Below, one piece after another: positions 1 through 12,357 of a DNA stretch of 64,000 nt. The DNA is from Platycnemis pennipes. Taxonomy: Eukaryota; Arthropoda; Insecta; Odonata; Platycnemididae. The position numbers were made by a program, and so were the translations under genes. The notes beneath the pieces were generated by a model, which saw only the letters and a list, made by a program, of their open reading frames with translations, did not search any database and was not told the origin of the DNA. The stretch is taken from NCBI GenBank assembly GCA_933228895.1, contig OW121848.1, positions 93,825,470-93,889,469 on the forward strand, read 5' to 3'. The first letter of the stretch is position 1; the number at the start of each line of letters is the position of its first letter.

Positions 1-446
1 CGTCGCCGGCGCCGTCCCCTAACCCCTCCCCCCCTTTGCCATCCGCCGCGTCGCCGACGGGCATGAAGGGCCCCGTGGGAACAACCCGGTTTCGCCACAA
101 ACCTTGATGATTCGGGAGTCCTGGAAATATATCAGGGAAGTTTGCCCACGGTCCTGTGGAGTCAGGGAAATTCACTGGACACCTTGGAGTCAAGAGTTTA
201 CAATTTCGGGTAGTCTTCTGGTTGAGGTTCGTTCAGATGGTCCCGTCTATCTTTGCTCTATTGATTAAATACCGATATTTATTTTTATGACCTTCTTTTC
301 TCTTGTAGATCAGGAAAGTAAAATATTAGATAGACGGCCGATAGTGTTCATTTACGTGTACCAGATCACCTTTACCCATTTGACAATTACAGCATCTCTG
401 ACGACCGCGGTAGCAAGGTTGGTAAGGAATTGCCTGTCAATGCCTT
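1..446. other. Unassigned left edge
   Basis: The first ~60 bases are very GC/CpG-rich and may be the end of an island lying outside the window. The remainder is ordinary AT-rich sequence with no feature I can name. Confidence 0.4.
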
Positions 447-695
447 CATCATCATCATCATCGGTCAACAATCCTAGGATTGGTTTGACGCAGCTTTCCA
501 CTCGATTCTTCTATCGGCCAACCTTTTCATTGTGACGTAATTCTTCTCTTTTACATCCTTCACAACCTGTTCCATGTATCTCATACGAGGCCTTACCAAC
601 CTCAAATTGCCTTACTTCCTCGACCATCTCTGAATCTTTTCCTTTCATGTTCCTTTATATTCATCGTATTTTCTCCACCCATCTCCACAACCAAT
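447..695 (-). mobile_element. LINE 3' end (decayed), family L1*
   Basis: On the - strand this is the last part of a non-LTR retrotransposon ending in a (GAT/ATG)n tail (seen as TCATCATCATCA at 447-461 on +). The segment carrying GGATTGGTTTGACGCAGC, CTCGATTCTTCTATCGGCCAACC and CTGTTCCATGTATCTCATACG-like words recurs at 32138, 35955 (opposite strand) and 47606. In those copies it encodes the RRDNLIGHILRH-type C-terminus of a reverse transcriptase. Several frame breaks; not functional. Confidence 0.7.
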
Positions 696-699
696 TCGC

Positions 700-749
700 G
701 GGATTAGAACTCGCGACCTGTATACACAAAGGTCGCGAGTTCTAATCCC
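700..749. repeat. 20-bp inverted repeat with 10-base loop
   Basis: Arms 700-719 and 730-749 are exact reverse complements. The right arm contains a Pol III B-box-like TCGCGAGTTCTAATCC, the head of the SINE that follows; the left arm is an inverted copy of it. Confidence 0.85.
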
Positions 750-862
750 CCCAGGGAGTGGATGTTTTGTTTTTCCCAGGATCTTAGGTTGAGCGGCGTA
801 ATATAACCTTAGCCGTTGGTGCATCCAGAGCCAAAGACTACTATTTCTACCAGCATTCTCCT
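725..862 (+). mobile_element. tRNA-derived SINE, type B
   Basis: A B-box-like element (GCGAGTTCTAATCC) is followed by a body containing TTTTCCCAGGAT, GCGGCGTAATATAACC and AGCCGTTGGTGCATCC. The same body order is visible at 39560-39765 and 62985-63145, which defines the family here. Confidence 0.65.
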
Positions 863-1021
863 TCATCATTCTCCAGAAGTGAAAAGTTTAAAATTTTAGA
901 TAACGTATCGATTGAAGTGTTTCATTTCAACTTATGAACACTATTTCTCCGTGTTATTTTCGTTTTTAATTCCAGAAATCCGGATATTACAGATCTTAGT
1001 GGTTCACCTTTTGGGGTTGAT

Positions 1022-1229
1022 TTTTGTGGACATACTTCTTCTCTTCTCTGCGTGCCGTGTCAGGTCCCCCCACGTTGGCGATCACTGTTGCGAATGCTTC
1101 CCTGTCCGGCGCCGCCTGGAATAGCTCCTCCACACCTTTAATACCGGTCCATTCTTTTACATTTTGCAGCCAGGACATTTGCCTCCTGCCAGGCCCTCGG
1201 CGGCCTTCTATCTTACCCATCAGTACCAC
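1022..1229 (-). mobile_element. LINE reverse-transcriptase C-terminus (fragment)
   Basis: An open frame on the - strand reads GKIEGRRGPGRRQMSWLQN, then KEWTGIKGVEELFQAA and REAFATVIANV. This is the conserved tail found after the reverse-transcriptase domain in many arthropod non-LTR elements. Only this ~70-residue tail is present, so it is a 5'-truncated remnant. Confidence 0.85.
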
Positions 1230-1380
1230 TGATGGGTGGACATACCTTTCACTTTAACTTAATCAGTACAAATATTTTGTTTATTTTGAAACAAAAATAC
1301 TTCCTACCTCTACTCATGTCACCCAAAAATTCTGTTTACCCTCCCCGCCTTCCCTGCCTGCCTCGCTTTCTCACTTAAGT

Positions 1381-1540
1381 CCTCGAAAATACTATGTATT
1401 TCCCTGCACTAACGGCTCCATCCATTCTCTGTCTTCTAACATCTTCCTGTAGTTACTTCCTCGACCATCTCTGAATCTTTTCCTTTCATGTTCTTTTATA
1501 TTCATCGTATTTTCTCCACCCATCTCCACAACCACATTGC
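1381..1540 (-). mobile_element. LINE-tail fragment, second copy
   Basis: The - strand reads MNIKEHERKRFRDGRGS and then MLEDREWMEPLVQ, like the extreme C-terminus of a LINE ORF2. Bases 1453-1534 repeat 612-693 with a single mismatch. Confidence 0.6.
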
Positions 1541-2880
1541 AAACACCACCTTGCATATGAGTCTTTTCTTCCAAATGTTTCGGCACCAGCTACTTTCAAC
1601 GCCCCATCTCAATAATTTCATCGTTATCATCTTGCCCAATATGGGAATAAAATCCCTGTGGTTGTCTCGTCGTTGCGGTGATTACAAGACGTCAGCCGTA
1701 TGAAAGCGTCGTTCTAGTAAAATATGATGTAGTTATGTATATAACTTCACGCTGTAGTTAACTTCCGTGCTAGGTTGCAGTGGAAGTTTTTTGTTGAAAA
1801 ATATCTCCTGATTTGGTGATATACGAGTCCCAAGTCTCTTCTTAGACAAGTGGTTCTAGTTCGAATTTTCTTCAAAAAGAATTTGGTGTTTTGGTAATGA
1901 AAACCTTTTGAGTTATGAGAAATTAAATATACTGAACTGTGGCGACTCATAACCTATTCAAACGACCTGTAGCTTACCTGATAGCAGAGAATATCGGCTT
2001 AAATAGGTAAATAAAAATTGATAAATATACATGGGTATATCCTTCAGGGAATATGAGTAGCCATCATGTATTGGTATTGAGGTAAATAAATTATCTACAT
2101 GTGAAATCTACTTGTTACCCTGAGCGTCCCTGCAAAAGCGTTGGGCACGGGGTTGCTGGGCGCTGGAAAATGGAAGTTTGCTATTATTTTGCAGTGGTGA
2201 ATTTTTAATTTTTTAGGCATGCATGCAACAATATTCTCCTATAAATTGTGATACAGTTTCAGTATTACCAACAATCCGTTAATTTCAGGGGAGGAAACTA
2301 GAGCACCTAGTGGCAGAATTATCCTCCAAATGCTAAGACTATTTCGTTATCTAACGTAGCTTAATCCTAAGGCTGTGTCCCACTCAGGATTCGAATCCGT
2401 GACCTTTAAATGGCCAGGCCAATAAAAATTGGATACACAACAAAATATAACAGGATAAAAATGTCGGAGAAATTAGAACAGAAGAATTGATGTGATATGC
2501 CGTTGTTTTTTTCTGGAAATTCCCCTAAGTGTAATTATGTTAAAAATTAGATGCCTTCCTAATGGGTTGTTATGTGAATTTGGAGATGATTTATTTGCAC
2601 GTACGTCTACGCGTGCATTTTAACATATGTGTTATCCATAAGGCATGAAACATTGCCGAAGGCTTGAGAAACGAATCATTCTCAGAATATTGATTTATTT
2701 GCAATCAGAAAGAGCCTATCTCAGAATATAGGTGTCAAATACATCTCACCTCTGGCCTAGTTCTTGTTTTTTATGAAAAGCACCGCGTTGATTTATGCAG
2801 TTGCCTTCGCCGAAATTGTATTGGAAAAATAGACATTTGTCTTGGAAAATAAATAAATTTTCATTTTATACTGGCATAAT
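1541..2880. other. Unassigned AT-rich stretch
   Basis: No coding region recognised. At 2384-2420 a - strand tRNA-like B-box (GGATTCGAATCC reading on +) with flanking GGCCAGGCCA suggests a scrap of a SINE head. Confidence 0.4.
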
Positions 2881-2917
2881 GTTGTCCACCAGTGGCGTTT
2901 GTTGTAATTTTTAAGCG

Positions 2918-4480
2918 TTGTTGGATATATTAAGGAAGGGTTTTATTTACGTAACATCCTGTTTCAATCAAAAAATGACAACCTCCGCCGTCTTCCTCGA
3001 CATTGGCCAAGCCTTTGACAAGGTCTGGTATGACGGACTAGTTTATAAACTCTGCAAACTCCCAATACCTCCTTACCTTATTAAATTAATTCAATCCTTT
3101 CTCCGACACAGAGCGTTTCAAATCCATCAGCAAGGCTATCTTTCCCCGACGAACAGGACATATACGGGTGTCCGCAAGGAGCTGTCCTTAGCCCGACCCT
3201 GTTTAACATCTACATTGACGACTTTCCGACGACCCCTTACTCAGAACTCTACCCATATGCCGACGATGCCACCATTGCTACTCGCAATTGGTGGCCAGAC
3301 AAAAATGCTGACGTCCTCCAAGATCACCTAGACTTTATTGAAAACTGGCTTGGCGCATGGAAGCTGGAGATGAATCCGGACAAATGCGACAAAGTCTGCT
3401 TCACCTTCAAGACGCCCAGACGTGACAACTTCTCCTTAACGCTATATAATAAATTTATCCCACAATTGTCTGAGACTACCTTTTTGGGAGTGACTCTTGA
3501 CGAAAGACTAACCTTTAACAGCCACATTCAATCCATCCTTTCCTCTGTTCATAACCCCAAAATGGCCCTTCATCCACTCATCTTTCATAATAGTCAAACG
3601 TCCCTCCGAAATAAACTGATAATCTTGTACAGCATCCTTCTCCCTGAAATTCTATATGCCTCACCGATCTGGTGTACTGCCAAATCAGTTCTTCTCAAGC
3701 GAATTCAAGTGTGGTTCAACAAAACGACCAGGCAAGTGGCCGGGGCTCCATGGTTCATATCAAACATATCTATCCTAAAGGAACTCAACATCCCCTCATT
3801 CCCTGACCTTATCCAGAAATACCTTCACAATTACTCCTATACTCCATAAAATACTCCACCAATGAGTTGATCTCCGAACTTTGGTCCCCTTCCCTTCCTT
3901 CCGGCAAATTCACCTATCCTCGCAATAAGCTCCTTCCTTCCAAATTTCTAAAGAAAATCCATATCCCTAAATGTCCTAAACGTTACCCACCTTGAATCCC
4001 TTCACGTACAATTTAAACCCTTCCCAGTTCCCGCCCCTGTGGCCACAGAAGATATCATCCCTGAAGAAACAGCGAGCCTGGAAGAAGACGATGCACCCTC
4101 AATCCCTATTAACCCACAACCCGTCAAATTCCTACCCAAAAGCGCACCTGAAGCAACCAGTCATCCCAACACATTTTTCCTCATCCCAAAACATTTTTCC
4201 TCATCCCAAAATAACTCCCTAACAAAATAACCCTTCTTAACCCCCGGATGCTTCCAAGAATTCTCTCAACCTAAACAAAATAACCTTTCTCTCCCACTGG
4301 ATTAGCCTTAATAAATATATTCTCTTAATAAAATAACCTTTCGGGCTTCCCACCGTAATAAAATAATTTTTCTTCTCCACCGTCCATTTCCTATTATAAT
4401 TCTACCTACCTCGACCATAAAGGGCAAACCGCCTGGGATGGTGATTAAAGGTTTATTGAAATAAGTCCGAGTCCGAGTTA
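2918..4480 (+). mobile_element. Jockey-type LINE, 5'-truncated, frameshifted
   Basis: Reverse-transcriptase motifs appear in order. FLDIGQAFDKVW (2992-3027) is the first catalytic aspartate block; it is followed by QGAVLSPTLFNIYIDDF (from about 3175), YADDA (3256-3270, the catalytic pair) and FLGVTLDERL near 3483. The frame changes at about 3170, 3845 and 3990, each consistent with a small indel, so the protein is dead. The 5' end, including the endonuclease, is missing. The 3' UTR has short repeats (CATTTTTCCTCATCCCAAAA twice near 4168-4210, and AATAAAATAACCTTTC-like units near 4310-4370). The final ~40 bases end in AAATAAGTCCGAGTCCGAG. The YADD box and the motif spacing fit the Jockey clade; the exact family is unknown to me. 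Confidence 0.9.
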
Positions 4481-6230
4481 CGAATTTTCACAATTTGCAT
4501 GGCGATGGCCGGTGCCATTTTTTTGCGACTGTATAACATGCGATGATGTGAATTAAAAACCGTATATGCCCTGCTCATCAATGCGGCTGGTTTCATATGA
4601 ACACGAGAAGTTTTTTAATGAAATTGGTACCATGTAGTAATTTGCTGTATTCCATCTACCATTAGGTTCTAGAGATGAAAACAAGGATGCATCTTTTAAT
4701 TATGACCAGAACTCATTATTCCTTACGGGTCCGCTATGAAATTGCGCGAATTTTGATTTTTTTCCTTATTCACCTTCACTGAGGATTATAATTCTTCCAA
4801 TGCTATCCTGGTTAGCGAATCCCACATCTTCCTCACTTTTCCGTGATGGAAGCTAGTGCTTTAATTGTTTTGTTTTTAATGTGAAGATAATGGTCTAAAT
4901 GGTGTTTTACACGATGCAATCAATGCAGTGGTAGCCCTAGTGAGTAGAGTATTGGGATGTTGATTGCAGATCTCGGGTTCCCGGGAGAGACATTTGTAGA
5001 TGACTTACAAAATATCCCAAGTGAGCATGCCAAGAAAAATAACTATGCACAATTTCACAATTTAATTTAATGCGGAAGAGTGCGTCCCTGTGGAAATACA
5101 ACTGGTGGAAATTTATTTAATTTGCTGAATTGTACAAAGTTGTTTTTCCTAACATACTCAACGTATCAAAGTTCCAAGCATCACCTGCCTCCATCCACCT
5201 AACCCTGGTGAGGTTATTTTCTGGATATCAGATATTTTTGGTAATCCGCAGACGGCAGGGGAAAGGAATTGCCCCCACTACCCTGATGAGTGAATTTCAC
5301 TGGCCTTCAGGATTTGTTATACTTGTTCCGCTCTACCCTCACCAACCACGCTCATTTTCAGGTCGAACACGATTTTCAATTAATTGCTCCATTTGAAGCA
5401 ACGTCAAACGTTGGTAAATGCGTGGATAAATACATGGAAATAGTGAAGGGAGCATAACAAATAAAACGGCTACGGGCGTAACGTTGCGAAATTTTACTAT
5501 GCAGTAAGGGAAAAAAACTTAGTATCTTCTCCACTATTAAGTATCCGCTGCGTGTAATAAAAATTTAACAGTGGAAGTTACAAAGTTTTTCTCCTTAATT
5601 CGAAGGGAAGATTTTCCGCGTAGATTTTCATGAATTTATGAATTTTTCCATGAAATCGCAAGATGTAATGTTAGCACGCATCTCTCTACGCATCATACCG
5701 CGCAGTGACAAGCCTCGCGTTAAACGCCCCTTATGCATGCGACAGTGGAGTTGATTCACGGCTGAAGTTTATGCGAGTGTGCTCGACGCCTTGGATCTCT
5801 GCGCTGCTCCGATCTCTCCCTTGGACCCCGAGGTTGTACTCGGTGCATTTATTCCACAAATCGCCATTTCCCTGTGGATGCCTTGGGCGGAGTGTGTCCC
5901 TGGAACAGCTTCCGATTCAGACGTATCTGGTGGCATGGTCACGGACGGCGGCGTCGAGAATTTAAATGTCGACCGACATCATGAATGATTTAACGCGCGG
6001 AGTGTTGGAGCACGGGCTAATCACGTGGGGGATGGTACACGTCGCGAAATGGTACGGTATGATCTCGAAGTAGACGAGAGTGAAGGAGGAAATTTTCCTT
6101 TCTTTACCATTGTTTATTAGGCTGTCTGTGTTTATCGTCGAAAGCCTTTCCTTCTGCGTGACATTGCGTTGCCGATGCTGATAGGACATTCTTACGAATA
6201 AGGAGATGGATTGTAGTATTAGTAATCGTC
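4481..6230. other. Mostly unassigned; one tRNA-like SINE head
   Basis: At 4926-4995 (+) a tRNA-like head shows an A-box-like GTGGTAGCCCTAGTGAGTAG and a B-box-like TCGGGTTCCCGGG, followed by a short body. The rest, including a moderately GC-rich patch at 5740-5960 with short open frames, resembles nothing I know. Confidence 0.45.
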
Positions 6231-6520
6231 ATTTGGGAGAGGCGACTGTCCGCTAAGGTTCTCCGCGCACTTTCGGATATGTATGTGATTCGGTAGGGGT
6301 TGGAGTACTACCGGAAACGGAGGGAAGGTGGAGCGAAAGCCTGCTTCGGAATTATCGTGATTTTCACTGAAGGGGTTCACGGTTAAACGTCTCATACGAC
6401 TGACGGAGTACTGAACTTGAAGTTCCCTCCACATGATACTCAAGTAGGGACAGGAATAGCCATGAAAACGGCCGGATTTTCGAATCCGTGCCCTCAGAAT
6501 GGAAAGCCAGTGCCATTCTA
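6231..6520 (-). mobile_element. SINE type A (reverse orientation)
   Basis: Read on the - strand it has the B-box region (CGGATTCGAAAATC), then GGGAACTTCAAGTTCAGTACTCCG and a GACGTTTAACCGTGAACC-like word. This order defines the commonest SINE in the window; the copy is about 20-25% diverged by eye. Confidence 0.7.
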
Positions 6521-6589
6521 GGCGCAGCATCAGGTTATAGTAATTTATTAAGGGTCGGTACAAGCTAAAACGACCCTTTCTTATCATTC

Positions 6590-7171
6590 AGCATTGGAAA
6601 TTAAAGGGTTATTTTAGCTCCCTAGGTATATGGGTGCTAGAATTTCATATACCCTACGTAGCTAGAGAATTAACTCCGACACGCTGTGCATGGTGTTACA
6701 CACTACGGAAATGCGTTATTGGCCTCCATGGCGGTGCGAGTGTGGAATATTTCATCGCGTCATCATTGTGAAAGAAAGCCTTTTTTCTAGTTTCCTGCGT
6801 CTACTAAGAATCCTACCAACCACCTCTATAGTCTTTGGTCGGGGTTTAATAATCACCAAAGGTGCATAACGCACTTGCACTATTAATTAATATTCCTTAA
6901 TGAGGGAAACGCTATAGTTGCCTAAATACAAGAATCGTACAACTAAACGATGAAGTTTTCGGAAAATTATATAAGTTAGCTAGTTCTGCCAAAGAATATG
7001 CATGTTATTAGTAGCTTAATCATTTGTTTGAATGGATTAGTTGCTTATATCCAAATGGGATTGCAAGATTCTTGTTATAATTGGATAGTAGATTTGACTA
7101 CTACGACTGTCTTTTATATTGCCTCTTGTTTTTTTAAGATTTCAGGTATTTCGCTGGAAAGGCTCTTTAAA
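6590..7171. other. Unassigned AT-rich stretch
   Basis: No recognisable gene or repeat. Short open frames only. Confidence 0.4.
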
Positions 7172-7173
7172 TA

Positions 7174-8826
7174 CGAGGCGTATTTGAAAAGTAAGGACCA
7201 TTAAGCCATTAAAAAAATATATTCGTTAGGAAAAGCTTTTATTGGAGGTTTCATTTTCCTATAAACCTACTTTAATTTTCCACATAATCGCCGTTCACTT
7301 CTATGCACTTTTGGTAACGTTTGGTAACAAGCTTCTTCAACCCCTCTGCATAAAATTTCTCCGCCTGGGTATTGAGCCAGTTTGCAGCGGCGGTCTTGAG
7401 ATCCTCGCCATCTTCAAACCGTTGTCCACTTAGCCTTGTATCAAGTGCAAGAAGAGGTAATACTCGCCTTAGGGACTGAAGAGTGAGTGGTCGAAAACCA
7501 ACGGAAATCCTGAATCTTATCTTTGGTATGGCCAACGGTGTGAGGACGGGCGTTGTCATGGAGTAGGACTATCCCGGACGACAGTTTGCGTGCCGTCGAT
7601 TTTGATGGCTCGTCTCAGTTTGATGAGCGTTTCGCAGTACACGTCAGCTGTAATTTTTGCCCGCGTTTCATTAAACCGACCAAAAGAACGCCCTTTTCGC
7701 CCCTGCAAACGCTAACCATCATTTTTCGACTTGAATAAGTGATAGCTTGATTTTTTTCAATGTTGGCGAAGGTGAATGGCGCCACTGCGTTGACTATTGT
7801 TTTGATTCTGCGTTGGTGTAGGATATCCACCCCTCATCATCGTAACAGTGAAGGAAAACAAATCATCTCCTTCTTGTCGATAACGGTTCAAACGGTCCGT
7901 TAGCATTCTTTGCTCTTTGATCGGTAAGAATTTTCGGTATCCACCTTGCACATAATTTGCGATATCCGAGCTTTTCCGTGAGAATCGTGTACATAACCGT
8001 GCGTCCATCTTGAGGAAATTCATGAGCCAGGGCACTAATCGTCTATCTTCGATCAGATCGCACTTTTTGGTTTACTTGTTGTGATTTCACGGTCTGGATA
8101 CTGGGCCTTCCACTCCGCTCTCCATCATCGTCATCTGTGTTTTCAAGTCTCTTTCCGGAGTAATAGGCGCTTCAGTCTGGGAGGAAAGGTACTAGGATGA
8201 GAATGGAAGGTAAGGGGGAAGGGTGGAGAGAAATCCGGCGTCAGCATTAGCTTGCTCTTATCGAAAAGGCGCCGAGGGGACCACGACTTAACGTCCTATC
8301 CGACGGGCGGAGTACTTTCCTTGAATTTTCTCCACAAAAAATGCAAATAGCTCCGTTTAACCAATGGTATATATCTTCTTCTACTGGAATTCGAACCCGG
8401 ACCCTCCTGGTGAGAGGCCAGTACTCTAACCACTTCACCAACCCGACCCCCTACTCACCATCAGTAGTGCACAATTACGCCCGATTTTAAAGTCTCGACA
8501 CCATTGTTTTAACCTTTTATTCACTGATTACTGTAGGCCCATAAACTAGGCACAGCTTTTGATGAATTTGATTAGTTGTAGTTCCTTTTGCACGCTACAC
8601 ACGAATTACAACTTGCACTACGCCACTGGCGGGAGTAACGGTTTTTGCAGTCATTGTTGTTTGCTTTCACCGACAGTCAAACGACTACTGAATCAGCACA
8701 ATGACTTCAGTGACTTCGTAAACAATGAATAGAACTTTCATAGCTGCGTAGCTTTCATACAACTTTGTTCTGAGCTGCCAACTTTCAAATATAAGCAAAC
8801 GATCCTTACGTTTCGAATACGCCTCG
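7174..8826 (-). mobile_element. Mariner element with decayed transposase
   Basis: The inverted ends CGAGGCGTATTTGAAAAGTA (7174) and the reverse complement of 8801-8826 differ at about 3 of 25 bases. TA dinucleotides sit immediately outside both (7172-7173, 8827-8828), the mariner target duplication. On the - strand the transposase C-terminus reads GQRFEDGEDLKTAAANWLNT, then GLKKLVTKRYQKCIEVNGDY (7272-7420). Further upstream come ILTEK/SSDIANYV-like and KEQRMLTDRLNRYRQEGDD (about 7860-8000). Several frameshifts and a nested SINE make it inactive. The full size of 1.65 kb, minus the ~290-base SINE, matches the usual ~1.3 kb of mariners. The TIR is of the CGAGG...AAGTAAGG kind. Confidence 0.92.
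8160..8448 (-). mobile_element. SINE type A nested in the mariner
   Basis: The - strand starts GGGTCGGGTTGGTGAAGTGG, with a tRNA-like A box (GTGGTTAGAGTACTGG) and B box (GGGTTCGAATTCC). The body has AAGTACTCCGCCCGTCGGAT, AGGACGTTAAGTCGTGGTCC and CTAATGCTGACGCCGGATTT. It ends near CTGAAGCGCCTATTACTCC. This is one of the best-preserved copies and it splits the mariner transposase gene. Confidence 0.85.
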
Positions 8827-8828
8827 TA

Positions 8829-9540
8829 TATAGGTATATCCACGCGTCTGCGTCACTAATATTACTTTCCTGATTGAATCGAATATAATATCTGGATTTT
8901 TTTTCGTCACATGTATGCCAAATTATCCGCGCACAGATTTTGTTATATAGTTCGATTTTTCGGTCATGAAATTGTTCCGTTGATATCGCACCGTCTAATT
9001 TAACTCTAAACCTGGTACAATTTGAGATCCATCTATGAGTGGGATTCGAACCCGCGCCCCGTGGGTTGCATGGCCGATCGAGCTAACGCGGTTTGCTCTT
9101 CTTCCGGAAATTTATATTCTTCTGCAAACGAGTTTGGAATAATCAAGCTTGTAATTAATGTCTGGGATCAGCAACGTTTAATAAACTGCTCAACCATATA
9201 AAAGATATTGCAATTTCTTGTACATTCCTTAGATTGTTTAGGCAATGGTTGTTGGCTCGACAGAATAATGTTGCAATTTTATCTAATATCATTTAATTAT
9301 TTTCCGTGGTTATCCACCTTGATAATGCTCCTGTTGACGTACTTACAAGTACACTTCATATTTATGTGCAGTATTTAATTTTATTTTCATTGCGTGATGA
9401 AGTATACACAGCTGAAGTTAATCTAAATACAGGCCAATGGTCTTTTCTGTATACATCATTCGCCTTTTGTGCGTAACTTCCGTATTGACATGCTCGCACG
9501 GAAGAGTAAGTTATTATTATTGAGTGTGCATCTGTAGGTT
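8829..9540. other. Intergenic, with a tRNA-like SINE head at 9034-9105
   Basis: At 9034-9105 the - strand reads a tRNA-like unit: an A-box-like TTAGCTCGATCGGCCATGC and a B-box GCGGGTTCGAATCCCACTC. Acceptor-stem pairing is absent, so I read it as a SINE head rather than a tRNA gene. The rest is unassigned. Confidence 0.5.
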
Positions 9541-10050
9541 GTGGATCGCCCCCGTCGCGGAAGTCGTGGCCATTTTGTCGGCACAGTCGCGTGATACCTA
9601 TCCTCCGTGCGCGTGCTCGCGGAAGTTTCGCGAAGTGCGAAAGTTTTCTTCTTCCCTCCATCCCCCTTTTTGGTGTACGGAGGGTGCGTTTTGTGCCCCC
9701 TCCCCTGTTTGTGCACGCGTGCGTTCAGGGCTCGTTCCGAGTGCGTTCCTTGTGGGGTAGGGGAGGCCGTAGAACGCCTCCCCCCCATCCCCCCGTGGTC
9801 CGAGGACGCGGAGTACAATTCGCGGGGTGGAGTGAGTGTCGGCCAACCTCTTTGGCCAACCCGCAGACGTGGGGCCTCCCGACTGTCTCTCTCATGGCCC
9901 CCCACCGCGCGCGCTCTCCGCACAAAACGCGTTTTTTCTCGATGAGTTCGAGACGTCGCGGCGAGGCGTTCGAAAGGCGACCGATCGTTTCTCTCGGGGT
10001 TTGCGGATTGGGTCGGGGAAACCGGCTAAGTGGTCGCGGGTATATATGCT
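9541..10050. other. CpG-rich island
   Basis: A sharp rise in G+C and CpG against AT-rich flanks. Overlapping open frames on both strands (up to about 155 codons) are low-complexity and mutually antisense, as expected from GC-rich DNA, so I do not call them genes. It could be a promoter or a 5' noncoding exon, possibly of Cdk4, 41 kb downstream. Confidence 0.5.
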
Positions 10051-11124
10051 AATTCCGCGTGTTTACCTAATCGGAGAAAAAGCTTAAAAAAATGAAAGAT
10101 ATGTTTTTTTGTGCCGATTAGAAAGAAAAACTGACGAGAAACTTAGTTAAAATGCGTAAAAGGGTATGGCATGTAATAGGAGATCAGAGGTGAACCAACA
10201 ACTTAATACAAAAATAATAACTATGGGAACCAAAGCTTGAAGAGGCGGAAAACCTATTTAGAAAGTGGAGAAACCGACAAAGGAGGATGCAACAAGGTTT
10301 TGGTCATAAAATGATAGAACAGCTCTAATAGAAGAGTGCATATTACCTGAAGACGATTTACTTACGGCTGGTAACGCAAGCGTGGAAGTTAGAGAGTACT
10401 GAATTTCAACGTACTAGGAAATTGATTATGTGGAAAATGCTCTTGTTTAAAATTTTTCCTACCTAATTGTCATTCCATCATAAAGATTTTTTGACGCGAG
10501 TTTGGTGCTGTTTGAAGTAAGTGCACGAATCGGGTCAAATAGCGTGAGGAAAATTATGGGACTATTCTAGGTCCATTATCATCTTGGGCAGTCAATCCTA
10601 GAACTGGCGTAGTTACTCTAAATAAGATCATCTTTTTAGCAATTATCTTGTTATCCTTCATAGGTCTATGCGTGGGAGGCCATAACATTTTTTTTCCGAT
10701 TCCATCGGGGAATTTCTCTGTTTTAATGCCCTTCCCTGGCCCCTTCTAATTCGGTAAAAGCGTATAGAGAAACTAAGCCTTTCTTTTTTATATTCCAGAA
10801 TGATAGGCGAATTCTTGAAAAAATAAGCAGGGCAAAACAGGGGAATCGCGTTCTGCGGACGGCATCATTGACCCAATTTGTTCTCTGTTAGCGCACGCAT
10901 TCAATTCTATTTTTGAATGTGAATATCTACCATTTAAGTCAATTATAATTGGTGTTCTTAGAATTTCACATTAAAACTACGAGAGAGCCAAGCCAGAGGG
11001 TCCGCTTGAGAAAACGGCTTCATATTCAGTTGTATTCCATGGATTGTATCCGCTTTTAATGCTGATGTTTTTATATGATGTGAGACCGCCAGATGAGATG
11101 TTTTTGATGCCCAGGATAGTTGGG
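10051..11124. other. Unassigned stretch
   Basis: AT-rich, no coding potential or repeat recognised. Confidence 0.4.
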
Positions 11125-11340
11125 AGTAGATTTTTGGAACGGAAGAAGGGTGGAGTGAACCCGGCGTTGGTATTAGTCCGCTCTTAACAAAGGGCTCCAT
11201 CGTTTTAAGTCCCACCCGACGGACGATTTGTCTTGCCATTATGGTTCGGGGTTCCCCTGAAAAATCTCTGCTGCCCACGGGATTTGAATCCAGGCCCGCG
11301 GATGGGAGACCCTGATTGTAGCCGCCACGCTAAGCCTATC
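11125..11340 (-). mobile_element. SINE type A (reverse orientation)
   Basis: The - strand has the tRNA-like head with B-box-like GGATTCAAATCC, then GGGACTTAAAACGATGG and ACCAACGCCGGGTTCACTCC, the family's order. Diverged. Confidence 0.7.
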
Positions 11341-12357
11341 ACCGCGATTGAGGACATAACATGAATTCAACGAAAAACGGCATTGAACACCAGTTTAAAC
11401 CCGTAACATCTCGTACGACGTTTGCATTGTTTCTTTGAAATTCTGAAAATGTTTTCTCGTAATTGTTTATGTCGTTACTGTCAGTCGTCAATTTGGCTTT
11501 CGTTTTGGATGGGCATTAAAAGTACCCGAGAACAACGTTTGTATCTTCGAGTTCATATTGGGAATCTCAGCATCTTCCCTGTTATAAGTGTATTGATGAG
11601 CGACAATAGAGAAAAGGCAAGGAGGGAAAAGTGAATGTAATCATATCTGCATCTGCTAAATACCATGTAAGCTACCTTGTAAGCCACCTTAATGGCGTGG
11701 GGTAGGAGGTGTATGGTCATCAAAGATGTATTATGTACATGTTCTATCTGATAAATTAAAATTCATAAAAATAAGGATAAAACTAATTTGGATGGAAATT
11801 ATTCCTCGGGATCATCTCTTGTGTAGTGTTTCACTCCCCTTTGCCAATAAGGAGTCGAGTTATGTTTCAATAGGCCCTACGTGTATTCGAAGAGAAGCTA
11901 TATATTTTTTTATCTTGATTTTCAGTATGTTAAGTTGCTTAAATGTTCCAAAAAAGTATTTCCAAGGGTACCTGTATGATACCTACTCCTCTAAGGGTAC
12001 CTATATGGTAAGACTCGATTTTTCTGTTTAAATAAATTTACTAGTGTTCTTGGTTCATTTCGTGCTAACTTCTGTAGTCTTAAAGTCTTCCCATTTTCCG
12101 CCGAGTCTATGCATTTTTAAAGTTTTTGTGCCTCATGAATTTTTATGCGATAAAATTTTCACTGCATATCTCTACAAGGCTCAGACTGTACAGCGACAAG
12201 CATAGTGTAAATGGCTTTAATAATCTCCTGCGACATTTTTCATTATTGTGGAAATTGGTGGGAAAAATGATTAGTAAAATAAAGGCGCCAAATTGTTGGA
12301 GGCAGGCCTCATACTTTTAGGTCACAATTTCGATGCATGGATCCACACAATCTTACT
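11341..12357. other. Unassigned stretch
   Basis: AT-rich. Short frames such as 11726-12031 (+, ~100 codons) have no recognisable composition or motif and are left uncalled. Confidence 0.4.

Noticed and set aside
9456..10052. Overlapping 112-155-codon frames on both strands
   Set aside because: Typical of a GC-rich island; mutually antisense and without motifs.
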